64,000 nt of DNA from Paenibacillus plantarum (GTDB lineage: Bacteria; Bacillota; Bacilli; Paenibacillales; NBRC-103111). Shown here one piece after another: positions 1 through 7,466 of the stretch. The notes beneath the pieces were generated by a model. It was not told where the DNA came from and made no database searches. It saw only the letters and a program-made list of their open reading frames with translations. How positions within the stretch are numbered: the stretch's first letter is position 1; each line of letters starts with the position of its first letter. The stretch is taken from positions 1 through 64,000 of the forward strand of contig NZ_WHNY01000028.1 of NCBI RefSeq assembly GCF_013141695.1, in the 5' to 3' direction. The position numbers were made by a program, and so were the translations under genes.

Positions 1-1925
1 CCACCGATCACATTCTGAAGCGAAGCTGGAGCCACCGTTTCACGAGAGTAGTCCGACAAACTGTCACTGGTTGTATCATAAATTACGGTATCGCCTACTA
101 CAACCGTAGCTTCAGTACCTAACGTTACGCGAAGCGTCGTCGAATTTTGCCATTCTGCGCTGCCGTCTGTACCTAACGTGTGTCCAGAGATCGTTGACAA
201 TTTGTTAAATGTCGCTAAATCCCCACCCACCTTGTTCGTCGGCGCATTAAAGACGATATCAAAAGACTGCCCGCTATGACGATAAGTACTAGAATTATAA
301 TTCGCATCAGATGCGGTGATCCCCAATAGATTTGTACCAAACGACCCTTCATCAATCGAATGAGAAGCTTCACTAACAGCGCTTGTGCCTGCCGCATTTT
401 TCAAGCCTGCGCTTTGATCAATGGCGATCGCATCACCCTTATACAACACAGCATTTGTATCCAAATAAACAACCAATGTCTGGTTGCCAGTCCAAGAAAC
501 GCTAGGAGCCGTTCCTAAAGAACGTTCAGCAGGAAGGGTCAATTTCGATAGCACATTACTAGTGTTAATGGTTTGATTAGTCGCAATATCAAAAGCAATT
601 GTTAATGTATCCCCAGCGCCAGCGCCGTTCTCGGATGCACCCGCTTCCGCTGCCGTGATGCTTGTAATCGCCGGCACTTGCAAATTCGCAAGTGTAATTG
701 CAACATTACCTGCGCTTCCATTAGCTTTACTCGTATCGAAGTAGTTAACAAACATATTGTTGTCAAATGCTGCAACTTTCAATTCCATTGGTGTAACAGA
801 CTCATTCGTAGCCGTAGTTACAGGCTTAAAACGTCCTGTGAATACGCCCGTAGTTGGCCCTGTTTCCGTCAAAGTCAAAGTCAAGCCTGCTACGTCGTCC
901 ACAGAGGATACAATGACTATCCCCGAATCCTGAACTGCCGGATTCACATCCAAATCCGTATCATCCAATGATACTTCGATAACTTCCTGACCGTTTACGT
1001 TCAGCCTTTCATACGAAATAACCCCCGTTTTCTTGTCCTTGCGCTGCATCGTAGCCGTGGAGGTCGCATTCGCAGTGTTGTCCGCCTTATAAGCGTCAGT
1101 GTAGGTCACTGTCACCTGCTCCAGATTTGTTACCGCCTGAATAGCTCCAGCGCTGCTAGCCCCTGAAGTAATCGTGAACGTGCCCGTAAATACACCAGTA
1201 TTGCCAGCTTCCGTTAAAGTTACTGCAATACCTGGAGCATATGTTGCAGAAGCGACATTAACATCGAGTGTTTTATTGGGAGTGGTAGTAATTAGATCCG
1301 CGTCGTTCACCGTAATCGTTACTGTCTCGCCTACGACGGCGTAATTTTTATCAAGCGTAACTGTCCCAGTCACATGATCTTTTCTAGTAATGGTTCTGGC
1401 AATCGGATTGAGAGTAGGCGAATGCGTGTCCGAATCAACGACAGTTACCTGGTTATTGTTCTGCACTCTGATTTCAGTACGGTTAAGGTCATTCGAATCT
1501 ATAACCGTGCCTACATCTACAAGTTTCAATGAACCTGTGAATACGCCAGAGTTAGGATCAGTTTCTGTAAGTTTAACACTAATTGTTTGACTATCATCAG
1601 GAGAAGAGACGACGACATAAGTTGTTTCCCTAACACTAGAATCAGCGTTCAAATGGACATCGCTGCCAGTCGTATCGACTGTTATCGTCACGCTCTCTCC
1701 GGCAGCCGCATAAGAAGCGCTAACCGATAAAGCAGCTGGAATAATAGCAGAAGCATAAGCCGTTTGAACAGGTAAAAGCGGCAAAAGAGACCCCACCGCC
1801 ATAATTCCTCCAGTGATGACAGCCGTCTTGTTTTTGGATGAAGTGCCCTTACTTCTTCGCTTAAACTTGGCGCTTGGCTGATTGACTTCTTTTTCATCTT
1901 GGTTGTGATTGTTGTTATCCGACAT
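1..1925 (-). CDS. Large secreted S-layer-like repeat protein (C-terminus beyond window)
   Basis: The frame is open from an ATG at 1925 to the window edge (about 641 codons, no stop), so the C-terminus is missing. A strong ribosome binding site (AGGAGG at 1931-1936 on the plus strand as CCTCCT) fixes the start. The N-terminus has a hydrophilic, Asn/Lys-rich stretch of about 33 residues, then a hydrophobic segment (about 34-55) ending in QTAYASA, which reads as a long Gram-positive signal peptide. Three beta-rich repeats follow (about 70-180, 188-300 and 302-400), each opening with a GE(S/T)VTITV-like strand and carrying an LTE(T/A)..(T/S)GVFTG motif. Two further beta-rich segments follow at higher residue numbers. 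The composition (Thr, Ser, Val, Asn rich, almost no Cys) fits a cell-surface or S-layer protein. No SLH domain is visible in the part seen; one could lie beyond the edge. The gene is 69 bases downstream of the SecA2-like gene, suggesting that it is its dedicated substrate. That link is inference. Confidence 0.8.
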   Translation of the reverse strand, partial: MSDNNNHNQDEKEVNQPSAKFKRRSKGTSSKNKTAVITGGIMAVGSLLPLLPVQTAYASAIIPAALSVSASYAAAGESVTITVDTTGSDVHLNADSSVRETTYVVVSSPDDSQTISVKLTETDPNSGVFTGSLKLVDVGTVIDSNDLNRTEIRVQNNNQVTVVDSDTHSPTLNPIARTITRKDHVTGTVTLDKNYAVVGETVTITVNDADLITTTPNKTLDVNVASATYAPGIAVTLTEAGNTGVFTGTFTITSGASSAGAIQAVTNLEQVTVTYTDAYKADNTANATSTATMQRKDKKTGVISYERLNVNGQEVIEVSLDDTDLDVNPAVQDSGIVIVSSVDDVAGLTLTLTETGPTTGVFTGRFKPVTTATNESVTPMELKVAAFDNNMFVNYFDTSKANGSAGNVAITLANLQVPAITSITAAEAGASENGAGAGDTLTIAFDIATNQTINTSNVLSKLTLPAERSLGTAPSVSWTGNQTLVVYLDTNAVLYKGDAIAIDQSAGLKNAAGTSAVSEASHSIDEGSFGTNLLGITASDANYNSSTYRHSGQSFDIVFNAPTNKVGGDLATFNKLSTISGHTLGTDGSAEWQNSTTLRVTLGTEATVVVGDTVIYDTTSDSLSDYSRETVAPASLQNVIG

Positions 1926-1994
1926 GTTAGCCTCCTATAAATGCAATCAAATTTTACTTAATCTATGATAAATTGAGAGAATAACCAGTCTGTA

Positions 1995-4370
1995 TCAACA
2001 AGCTACGTTTGGCCTAAGGCGTTGCAGCTGAAGCCAAACGTTACGCAAGCTGTCCTGACGGATGGCATGCATCATCTCTTCAAACATCGTTGAAATTTCT
2101 TTTTCAAACTGTATGTAGGGATCCATGTTGCCATAGGCCTGTAAGCCGACACCCTTTTTAACCTCTTCCACAGCTTCTATGAAATTCATCCAGTGAAGAT
2201 CTAAGGCTGAAATCATCGCCTGCCTTTCCACCTGATGAACACTCTCACCGCAAAGCTCCGTTATTTCCTCGAAAATTAAGGAAATTTGAGATGCAAGACT
2301 CACTGTTATGGTGTCTGCCGTCACCTCATCTTGGAATTCCAGCTTGAGGGGCCTCCGATCGGGAAAAACACTTCGAACTGCTGCCATAATCCCCGCAAAA
2401 TTGAACGACTCCGCTGAGTTTGAAAAGAAGCCCTGAACAATGTTCAAAATCACATCTGGTATAGAGTCTGTTAACTTGGCATGTACCTCTCCTGTTTCCA
2501 GAAGCGCGTCCCTGATCGAATACATCGCCAATCTTTGAAGATTAAGCACACAATCGAAGGCTAGGAGTTGTTTTCTCATGAAAAAATGTTGCGATTCTAC
2601 TTGTTTCTGAGCGTCACTGATTCCTTTGAAAAAACGTTTTCGAGGGATAGGCTCTAACAAATCGAAATTAGCGTTTTCCAATTCATCCAACAGTCGTTCC
2701 GGATAATACTGCCATAACATTTCGTCTTCCAACGAAGCATAAAATCTTGAATACCCCGGATCTCCTTGACGCCCGCTGCGTCCACGAAGTTGGTTGTCGA
2801 TTCGAGAAGATTCATGGCGGGAAGTACCTAAAACATATAGCCCGCCAAGCTCTTTTACACCAGGCTCAAGTTTGATGTCAACCCCTCTTCCAGCCATGTT
2901 CGTAGCAATCGTGACTGCGCCATACGCCCCTGCCTGTTCAATAATTTTCGCTTCCTCGTCAATATGCTTTGCATTTAATAATCGATGTGGAATTCCTGCT
3001 ACGGTAAGCATTGAGCTTACATATTCGGACCTTTTGATATCCGCTGTTCCAACAAGCACAGGCTGTCCGGTTTCATGGATACGTCTTATATCATTTATGA
3101 CTCTATTAAATTTCGCTTCTTCCGTGAAAAATAATAGATCTCGCAAATCTTTGCGAATGACAGGTCTATGGGTAGGAATTCTCACAACATCTATACCGTA
3201 AATATCACGAAGCTCGTCCTTGGATTCCATCGCAGTACCCGTCATGCCGCATATTTGGGCATACATAGCGAAGAAGTTTTGCAAAGTTATCGTTGCAAGG
3301 GTCTTTGGCTGCCCTTGAACCAGAATTCCCTCTTTGGCTTCTATGGCTTGATGTAGTCCTTCCATAAACCTTCTTCCTAACATAGGTCGTCCTGTGCTCG
3401 GATCGATAATAACGGCTTCCTCGGATCCGTCATCATGGCGGATAATGACATAATCAACATCTCGTTTGAAGACATAGTTTGCTCGTAATGCCTGAACAAT
3501 ATAATGATAGAGTTCCGAATGCTCTTGCTTTGTCAGATTATCAACAGAAAAAAGATTTTCACAATAATCCATTCCTTCTTCCGTTAACACGACATGTTTA
3601 TGGGACTCCACGATCTGAACATGGCTTTCGCTAAGTTTTTTTATTTTTTCGTCAATAAAAAATAAATACTGTTGCCCACTACCTGGAGGCGCCGAAATAA
3701 TCAAGGGAGTGCGCGCTTCATCTATTAGGATACTGTCCACTTCATCTATAATGATATCGTATAAACCACGCTGAACCTTTTCACCTGTGCTCAGCACCAA
3801 ATGATCCCTTAAATAATCAAACCCAAGCTCCACATGAGTGGAATAAATAACATCTTGTAGGTACTCTGCCTTCCTTACAGCAGGTGACATTCCAGCAATG
3901 ATGCAACCAACGGTAAGTCCAAGCATGCGAAATATGTCTCCCATTTTGCGACTATCCCGCTCAGCCAAATATTCATTTACTGTAGCAATATGTACGCCGT
4001 GCCCTTCCAAAGCTTGCAAAAATGCAGGGAACACAGCGGTTACTGTCTTGCCTTCCCCTGTTTTCATTTCAGCAATATGCCCTCTGTAAAGCATAATTGC
4101 CCCGTAAAGCTGGACATCGTGCACAACAATTCCTAAGACTCTACGGCATGCAAGCTTGACTAGAGCATATGCCTCAGGTAGCAGAAATTCTCCGGCTGTT
4201 CCACTTCGGATTTGTTCGGATAGTTCTTTTGACCGATGTTGCAATTCTTCATTTGCCAAACGTTCTTCCATCGCTAAATACAGATTATTGATTTCACTAA
4301 TGATAGAGACAATATCTACCGGCAATTCCACTTGATTTCTAGTTATATTTTTGAATAATCGGGCAAGCAT
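1995..4370 (-). CDS. secA2: SecA-family translocase ATPase, probably an accessory SecA2
   Basis: This is a SecA preprotein translocase motor of 791 residues that would drive export through SecYEG. Walker A (MKTGEGKT) is near residue 102, the DEVDSILIDEAR Walker B/DEAD block near 209-220, and the helicase motifs GRGVDI and LRGRSGRQGDPG occur in the second motor domain. It looks like an accessory copy rather than the housekeeping SecA. It is about 50 residues shorter than usual, ends in PNVAC without the Cys-rich zinc-binding tail, and has STHVELGFDYLRD where canonical SecA has a TNNEFGFDYLRD-type sequence. A purine-rich site (AAGGGGGT) precedes the ATG. Established precedent: SecA2 of Bacillus anthracis, of similar size, exports S-layer proteins. 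The next gene downstream encodes a large surface repeat protein, so the pair probably forms a dedicated export unit. The alternative, that this is the only SecA, cannot be excluded from this window. Confidence 0.88.
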   Translation of the reverse strand: MLARLFKNITRNQVELPVDIVSIISEINNLYLAMEERLANEELQHRSKELSEQIRSGTAGEFLLPEAYALVKLACRRVLGIVVHDVQLYGAIMLYRGHIAEMKTGEGKTVTAVFPAFLQALEGHGVHIATVNEYLAERDSRKMGDIFRMLGLTVGCIIAGMSPAVRKAEYLQDVIYSTHVELGFDYLRDHLVLSTGEKVQRGLYDIIIDEVDSILIDEARTPLIISAPPGSGQQYLFFIDEKIKKLSESHVQIVESHKHVVLTEEGMDYCENLFSVDNLTKQEHSELYHYIVQALRANYVFKRDVDYVIIRHDDGSEEAVIIDPSTGRPMLGRRFMEGLHQAIEAKEGILVQGQPKTLATITLQNFFAMYAQICGMTGTAMESKDELRDIYGIDVVRIPTHRPVIRKDLRDLLFFTEEAKFNRVINDIRRIHETGQPVLVGTADIKRSEYVSSMLTVAGIPHRLLNAKHIDEEAKIIEQAGAYGAVTIATNMAGRGVDIKLEPGVKELGGLYVLGTSRHESSRIDNQLRGRSGRQGDPGYSRFYASLEDEMLWQYYPERLLDELENANFDLLEPIPRKRFFKGISDAQKQVESQHFFMRKQLLAFDCVLNLQRLAMYSIRDALLETGEVHAKLTDSIPDVILNIVQGFFSNSAESFNFAGIMAAVRSVFPDRRPLKLEFQDEVTADTITVSLASQISLIFEEITELCGESVHQVERQAMISALDLHWMNFIEAVEEVKKGVGLQAYGNMDPYIQFEKEISTMFEEMMHAIRQDSLRNVWLQLQRLRPNVAC

Positions 4371-4715
4371 CTACCTGTCACCCCCTTCTGTAAAGATGCC
4401 TTCTATATTTCGACATTACCGTCATAATGCTACAAGTTAATATATATCTTACAAAAAGATAGATCATTGGTCCTAATTATAACTAACAATGGTTAATATA
4501 GCTATCCATACACCAAATAAAATAATCCAAAAGACCTTAATTTTGTATTTAATACACCAATCAGACATGGGTCACACTTACTATTGCTTTAAATTCAATT
4601 AAAAATCTTGTCATAATATGTTTTATTCGACACATTTCTTCCCGCGATTCAATAAAAAAAGAAACCTCATTGGCATTTTTTTGCACAAGAGGTATTCATA
4701 GAATTAGATGCTATC
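4371..4715. other. AT-rich intergenic region upstream of secA2
   Basis: This region holds the ribosome binding site of the SecA2-like gene and the terminator of the small membrane gene pair upstream of it. The rest is AT-rich and must contain the secA2 promoter, but no clear -35/-10 pair could be chosen. No open frame of note was seen. Confidence 0.5.
4654..4693 (-). terminator. Rho-independent terminator of the small membrane gene pair
   Basis: On the minus strand ACCTC-TTG pairs with CAA-(T)-GAGGT around an A-rich loop, followed by TTCTTTTTTT. It lies just downstream of the stop at 4716. One unpaired base makes the stem moderate. Confidence 0.6.
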
Positions 4716-5051
4716 CTAGTTTTTCTTGTTATTTCTAAATCCCATCAAATCGCACAGCCCTACGAAAAAAACAACGATGGTTGTGAGAACGATTAGTCTG
4801 AAATCCCAAGCATTCGGAAACTCATTCATTTTGGTATCTGTCGCACGGAGAATAAGAACAAAAAACAATAAAAGTAAATCGAAAAACATGCAATAAGCCA
4901 TCCTTGCTGAGAGTTTATGAAGTGGGAGTTTGTCCATCATTTTGCCGAATCCAAATAAATCGTTCCACTTCCCGGATTCAGACTTCGACTTCTGGGGGGT
5001 GTTGTCTTTATCCTCTTGTTTATCAGCGATCGGCTTTGGCTCGGTTGACAT
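4716..5051 (-). CDS. Small membrane protein of unknown function
   Basis: The product has about 111 residues if it starts at the internal ATG at 5051 (MSTEPKP). An earlier ATG at 5087 would add 12 residues but lies deep inside the upstream gene. The N-terminal third is charged and low-complexity (Lys, Glu, Asp, Ser). Two hydrophobic segments follow: one beginning MAYCMFFDLLLLFFV and one containing LIVLTTIVVFFVGL, so two membrane spans are likely, with a short basic tail (GFRNNKKN). It overlaps the end of the preceding small membrane gene by about 29 bases, so the two are probably translationally coupled. I do not recognise the family. The pair lies between secA2 and prkA; no functional inference is justified beyond a membrane location. 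Confidence 0.55.
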   Translation of the reverse strand: MSTEPKPIADKQEDKDNTPQKSKSESGKWNDLFGFGKMMDKLPLHKLSARMAYCMFFDLLLLFFVLILRATDTKMNEFPNAWDFRLIVLTTIVVFFVGLCDLMGFRNNKKN

Positions 5052-5244
5052 TCTCCTTGCCAACTCCCTGCAATGACTCGGCTGCATCCTGCCACATCAG
5101 AATAGCCCCTATGAAGCTTACACCTGCAATGAAACTCCCCCCCAACGGTGACAATAGCGATGGCTCCCAGGTCAAGATGATAGCTAGAAAGCTTACTACG
5201 ATTAAAATATAAGCGCCTGTTATTTTCATTGAGTTCCTTGCCAT
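5023..5244 (-). CDS. Small two-span membrane protein of unknown function
   Basis: This 73-residue protein has a strong ribosome binding site (GAGGAGGTG) ahead of the ATG at 5244. Two hydrophobic segments are visible: about residues 8-26 (ITGAYILIVVSFLAIILTW) and 34-51 (GGSFIAGVSFIGAILMW). A charged C-terminal tail follows (KENVNRAKADR). The 3' end overlaps the start of the next small membrane gene, forming a two-gene operon with a terminator at 4654-4693. I do not recognise the family. Confidence 0.65.
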   Translation of the reverse strand: MARNSMKITGAYILIVVSFLAIILTWEPSLLSPLGGSFIAGVSFIGAILMWQDAAESLQGVGKENVNRAKADR

Positions 5245-5337
5245 GATCTTCTACACCTCCTCTATTATGAAGCTAAAGTAGTATATGAGAGATTAATAGA
5301 TTTCGTGTTAGGCAACAATCGGCATCCTCTGCACAGG

Positions 5338-5375
5338 GAAAAAGACCTAAGGGGTCGTCACCCACTCAGGTCTTT
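5338..5375 (-). terminator. Rho-independent terminator of prkA
   Basis: On the minus strand AAAGACCT pairs with AGGTCTTT, with an extra GGG/CCC pairing inside the loop, followed by TTTTTCCC. It lies 19 bases after the prkA stop. Confidence 0.8.
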
Positions 5376-5393
5376 GGCTTCAAGCGTATTCGC

Positions 5394-7289
5394 CTATCTG
5401 TTCAATAAGCTTCCTACATACCGCAGTAATTCATTGGCACAAACTGGGCAGTATCCATGCTCGTCGATGAGCTGCTTCGTCACATCATTAATTTTCTTCA
5501 GCTGCTTCTCATCCGGTGTTTTCGTTGAGGTCGTAATCTTCACGATGTCCTTCAGATCTGCGAATAGCTTCTTCTCAATCGCCTCACGCAGCCGCTCGTG
5601 ACTACTATAGTCGAACCTTCTGCCTTTGCGTGAGTAAGAGGAGATGCGGATTAAGATTTCTTCGCGGAATGCTTTTTTCGCATTTTCCGAAATACCAATC
5701 TGCTCTTCAATGGAACGCATGAGGCGCTCATCTGGATCCATTTCCTCGCCGGTCAACGGATCCTTGATTTTACCCCAGTTGCAGTAGGCCTCAATATTAT
5801 CTAAGTAGTTGTCGAAAATAGTTCTAGCCGACTCCTCGAAGGAGTAGACGAACGCTTTCTGTACTTCTTTCTTGGCAATATCGTCGTATTCCTTACGGGC
5901 AACAGAGATGAAATTCAGGAAGCGCTCCCGCTCATCCTTGGTAATCGATGGATGCTGATCCAGACCGTCTTTCAGAGCTCGCAGCACATCTAGGGCGTTA
6001 ATACATTGGAGATCCTGACGGATCAAGGCACTTGAAATTCGGTTAATAACATACCGTGGATCAATTCCGCTCATGCCTTCTTCTTGATATTCATTTTGCA
6101 TTTCCTTCAGATCAGCCTCTTTGTACCCCTCGACGACTTCACCGTCGTACATGCGCATCTTCTTGATCAAATCCATCCCTTGCTTCTTCGTTTCCTTCAA
6201 ACGCGTGAGAATCGAGAAGATCGCGGCCACACGAAGCGCGTGCGGGGCAATATGGATGTGCGACATATCACTCTGTCCGATAAGCTTATAGTAAATTTTT
6301 TCTTCATCGGATACACGCAAATTATAAGGGATCGGCATAACAATCATACGAGACTGCAAGGCCTCATTTTTCTTATTCGCGATAAAAGACTTATACTCCG
6401 TTTCATTGGTATGCGCAATGATCAACTCATCTGCACTGATCAGGGCGAAGCGACCCGCTTTGAAATTCCCCTCTTGCGTCAGTGAGAGTAGATTCCAGAG
6501 GAATTTCTCATCACATTTCAGCATTTCCTGGAACTCCATGATCCCCCTGTTCGCCTTATTCAGCTCGCCATCGAAACGATACGCACGCGGATCCGACTCA
6601 GAACCAAACTCTGTAATCGTTGAAAAGTCAATGCTTCCCGTTAAGTCGGCGATATCCTGCGATTTGGGATCGGAAGGACTGAAAGTACCAATCCCTACCC
6701 GGCCTTCTTCGGAGACAAAAACACGTTCCACATGCACATCTTCGATACAACCGTTGTACTCCGTTTTCAACCGCATTTGGCACGATGGGCATAAGCTGCC
6801 TTCGATTTTCACATTCAACTCGCGCTCAATCTCTGGTCTCAGCTCCATCGGAATCAAATGAAGCGGCTCTTCGTGCATCGGACACCCTTTGATCGCATAG
6901 ACTGCCCCTAAATCCGTTTTGGCAAACTGCTCTAATCCGCGTTTCAACATGGTCACAATTGTGGATTTCCCACCGCTTACAGGACCCATTAGCAACAAAA
7001 TACGTTTGCGAACATCTAATCGACGGGCAGCGGAGTGGAAATATTCTTCCACTAGCTTCTCAACGGCACGATCCAGACCGAAAATCTCTTGATTGAAAAA
7101 TTTGTAGGATTTGTGGCCAACTTGATCGTTGATACCTTGCGAAGCAATCATGTCATAGACCCTAGAATGCGCAGTTCTCGCGAGTCCAGGATTACTGCGA
7201 AGCAATTCTATGTACTCCGCGAACGTACCGGTCCAGCTCAATGAATCCTTCTCCGTACGATGCTCTGAAATTCTTTTGAATATGTCCAT
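5394..7289 (-). CDS. prkA: PrkA-family serine protein kinase / AAA+ protein
   Basis: At 631 residues the length matches PrkA/YeaG. The N-terminal AAA+ part carries a Walker A (GPVSGGKST, about residues 102-110). A Cys pair (CPSC, in the GSLCPSCQMRL stretch) and a C-terminal YCPVC motif suggest structural metal or redox sites. The C-terminal half is the PrkA kinase-like domain. The protein is cytoplasmic. In Bacillus, PrkA is a sporulation-associated kinase/protease-like factor that affects sigma-K-dependent events. Here it is monocistronic, with an AAAGGAGG ribosome binding site before the ATG and its own terminator. In Bacillus subtilis prkA lies next to yhbDEF and yhbH. Here the yhbDEF-like genes are about 47 kb away in the same window and no yhbH is seen next to prkA, so the ancestral neighbourhood has been rearranged. 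Confidence 0.93.
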   Translation of the reverse strand: MDIFKRISEHRTEKDSLSWTGTFAEYIELLRSNPGLARTAHSRVYDMIASQGINDQVGHKSYKFFNQEIFGLDRAVEKLVEEYFHSAARRLDVRKRILLLMGPVSGGKSTIVTMLKRGLEQFAKTDLGAVYAIKGCPMHEEPLHLIPMELRPEIERELNVKIEGSLCPSCQMRLKTEYNGCIEDVHVERVFVSEEGRVGIGTFSPSDPKSQDIADLTGSIDFSTITEFGSESDPRAYRFDGELNKANRGIMEFQEMLKCDEKFLWNLLSLTQEGNFKAGRFALISADELIIAHTNETEYKSFIANKKNEALQSRMIVMPIPYNLRVSDEEKIYYKLIGQSDMSHIHIAPHALRVAAIFSILTRLKETKKQGMDLIKKMRMYDGEVVEGYKEADLKEMQNEYQEEGMSGIDPRYVINRISSALIRQDLQCINALDVLRALKDGLDQHPSITKDERERFLNFISVARKEYDDIAKKEVQKAFVYSFEESARTIFDNYLDNIEAYCNWGKIKDPLTGEEMDPDERLMRSIEEQIGISENAKKAFREEILIRISSYSRKGRRFDYSSHERLREAIEKKLFADLKDIVKITTSTKTPDEKQLKKINDVTKQLIDEHGYCPVCANELLRYVGSLLNR

Positions 7290-7466
7290 GGGTACCTCCT
7301 TTCACTGCTGCCTTTAATGGCAATAGGTCAGCTCGTGATGGTGAATTGTGTACTACAATCCTATGCACCCAAGAAGGATAACTTGCCCGAAATTTTAAAA
7401 TGTAACGGATTTCTCTGTTCCCGATTTTTGAAAATGGAAATGACTAGGAATCCAAGTCAATCTTCC

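Noticed and set aside
7441..7459. Hairpin TGACTAGGAATCCAAGTCA after the GH95 gene as a terminator
   Set aside because: The stem is short and the following T stretch is interrupted. Kept only as a remark in the GH95 entry.
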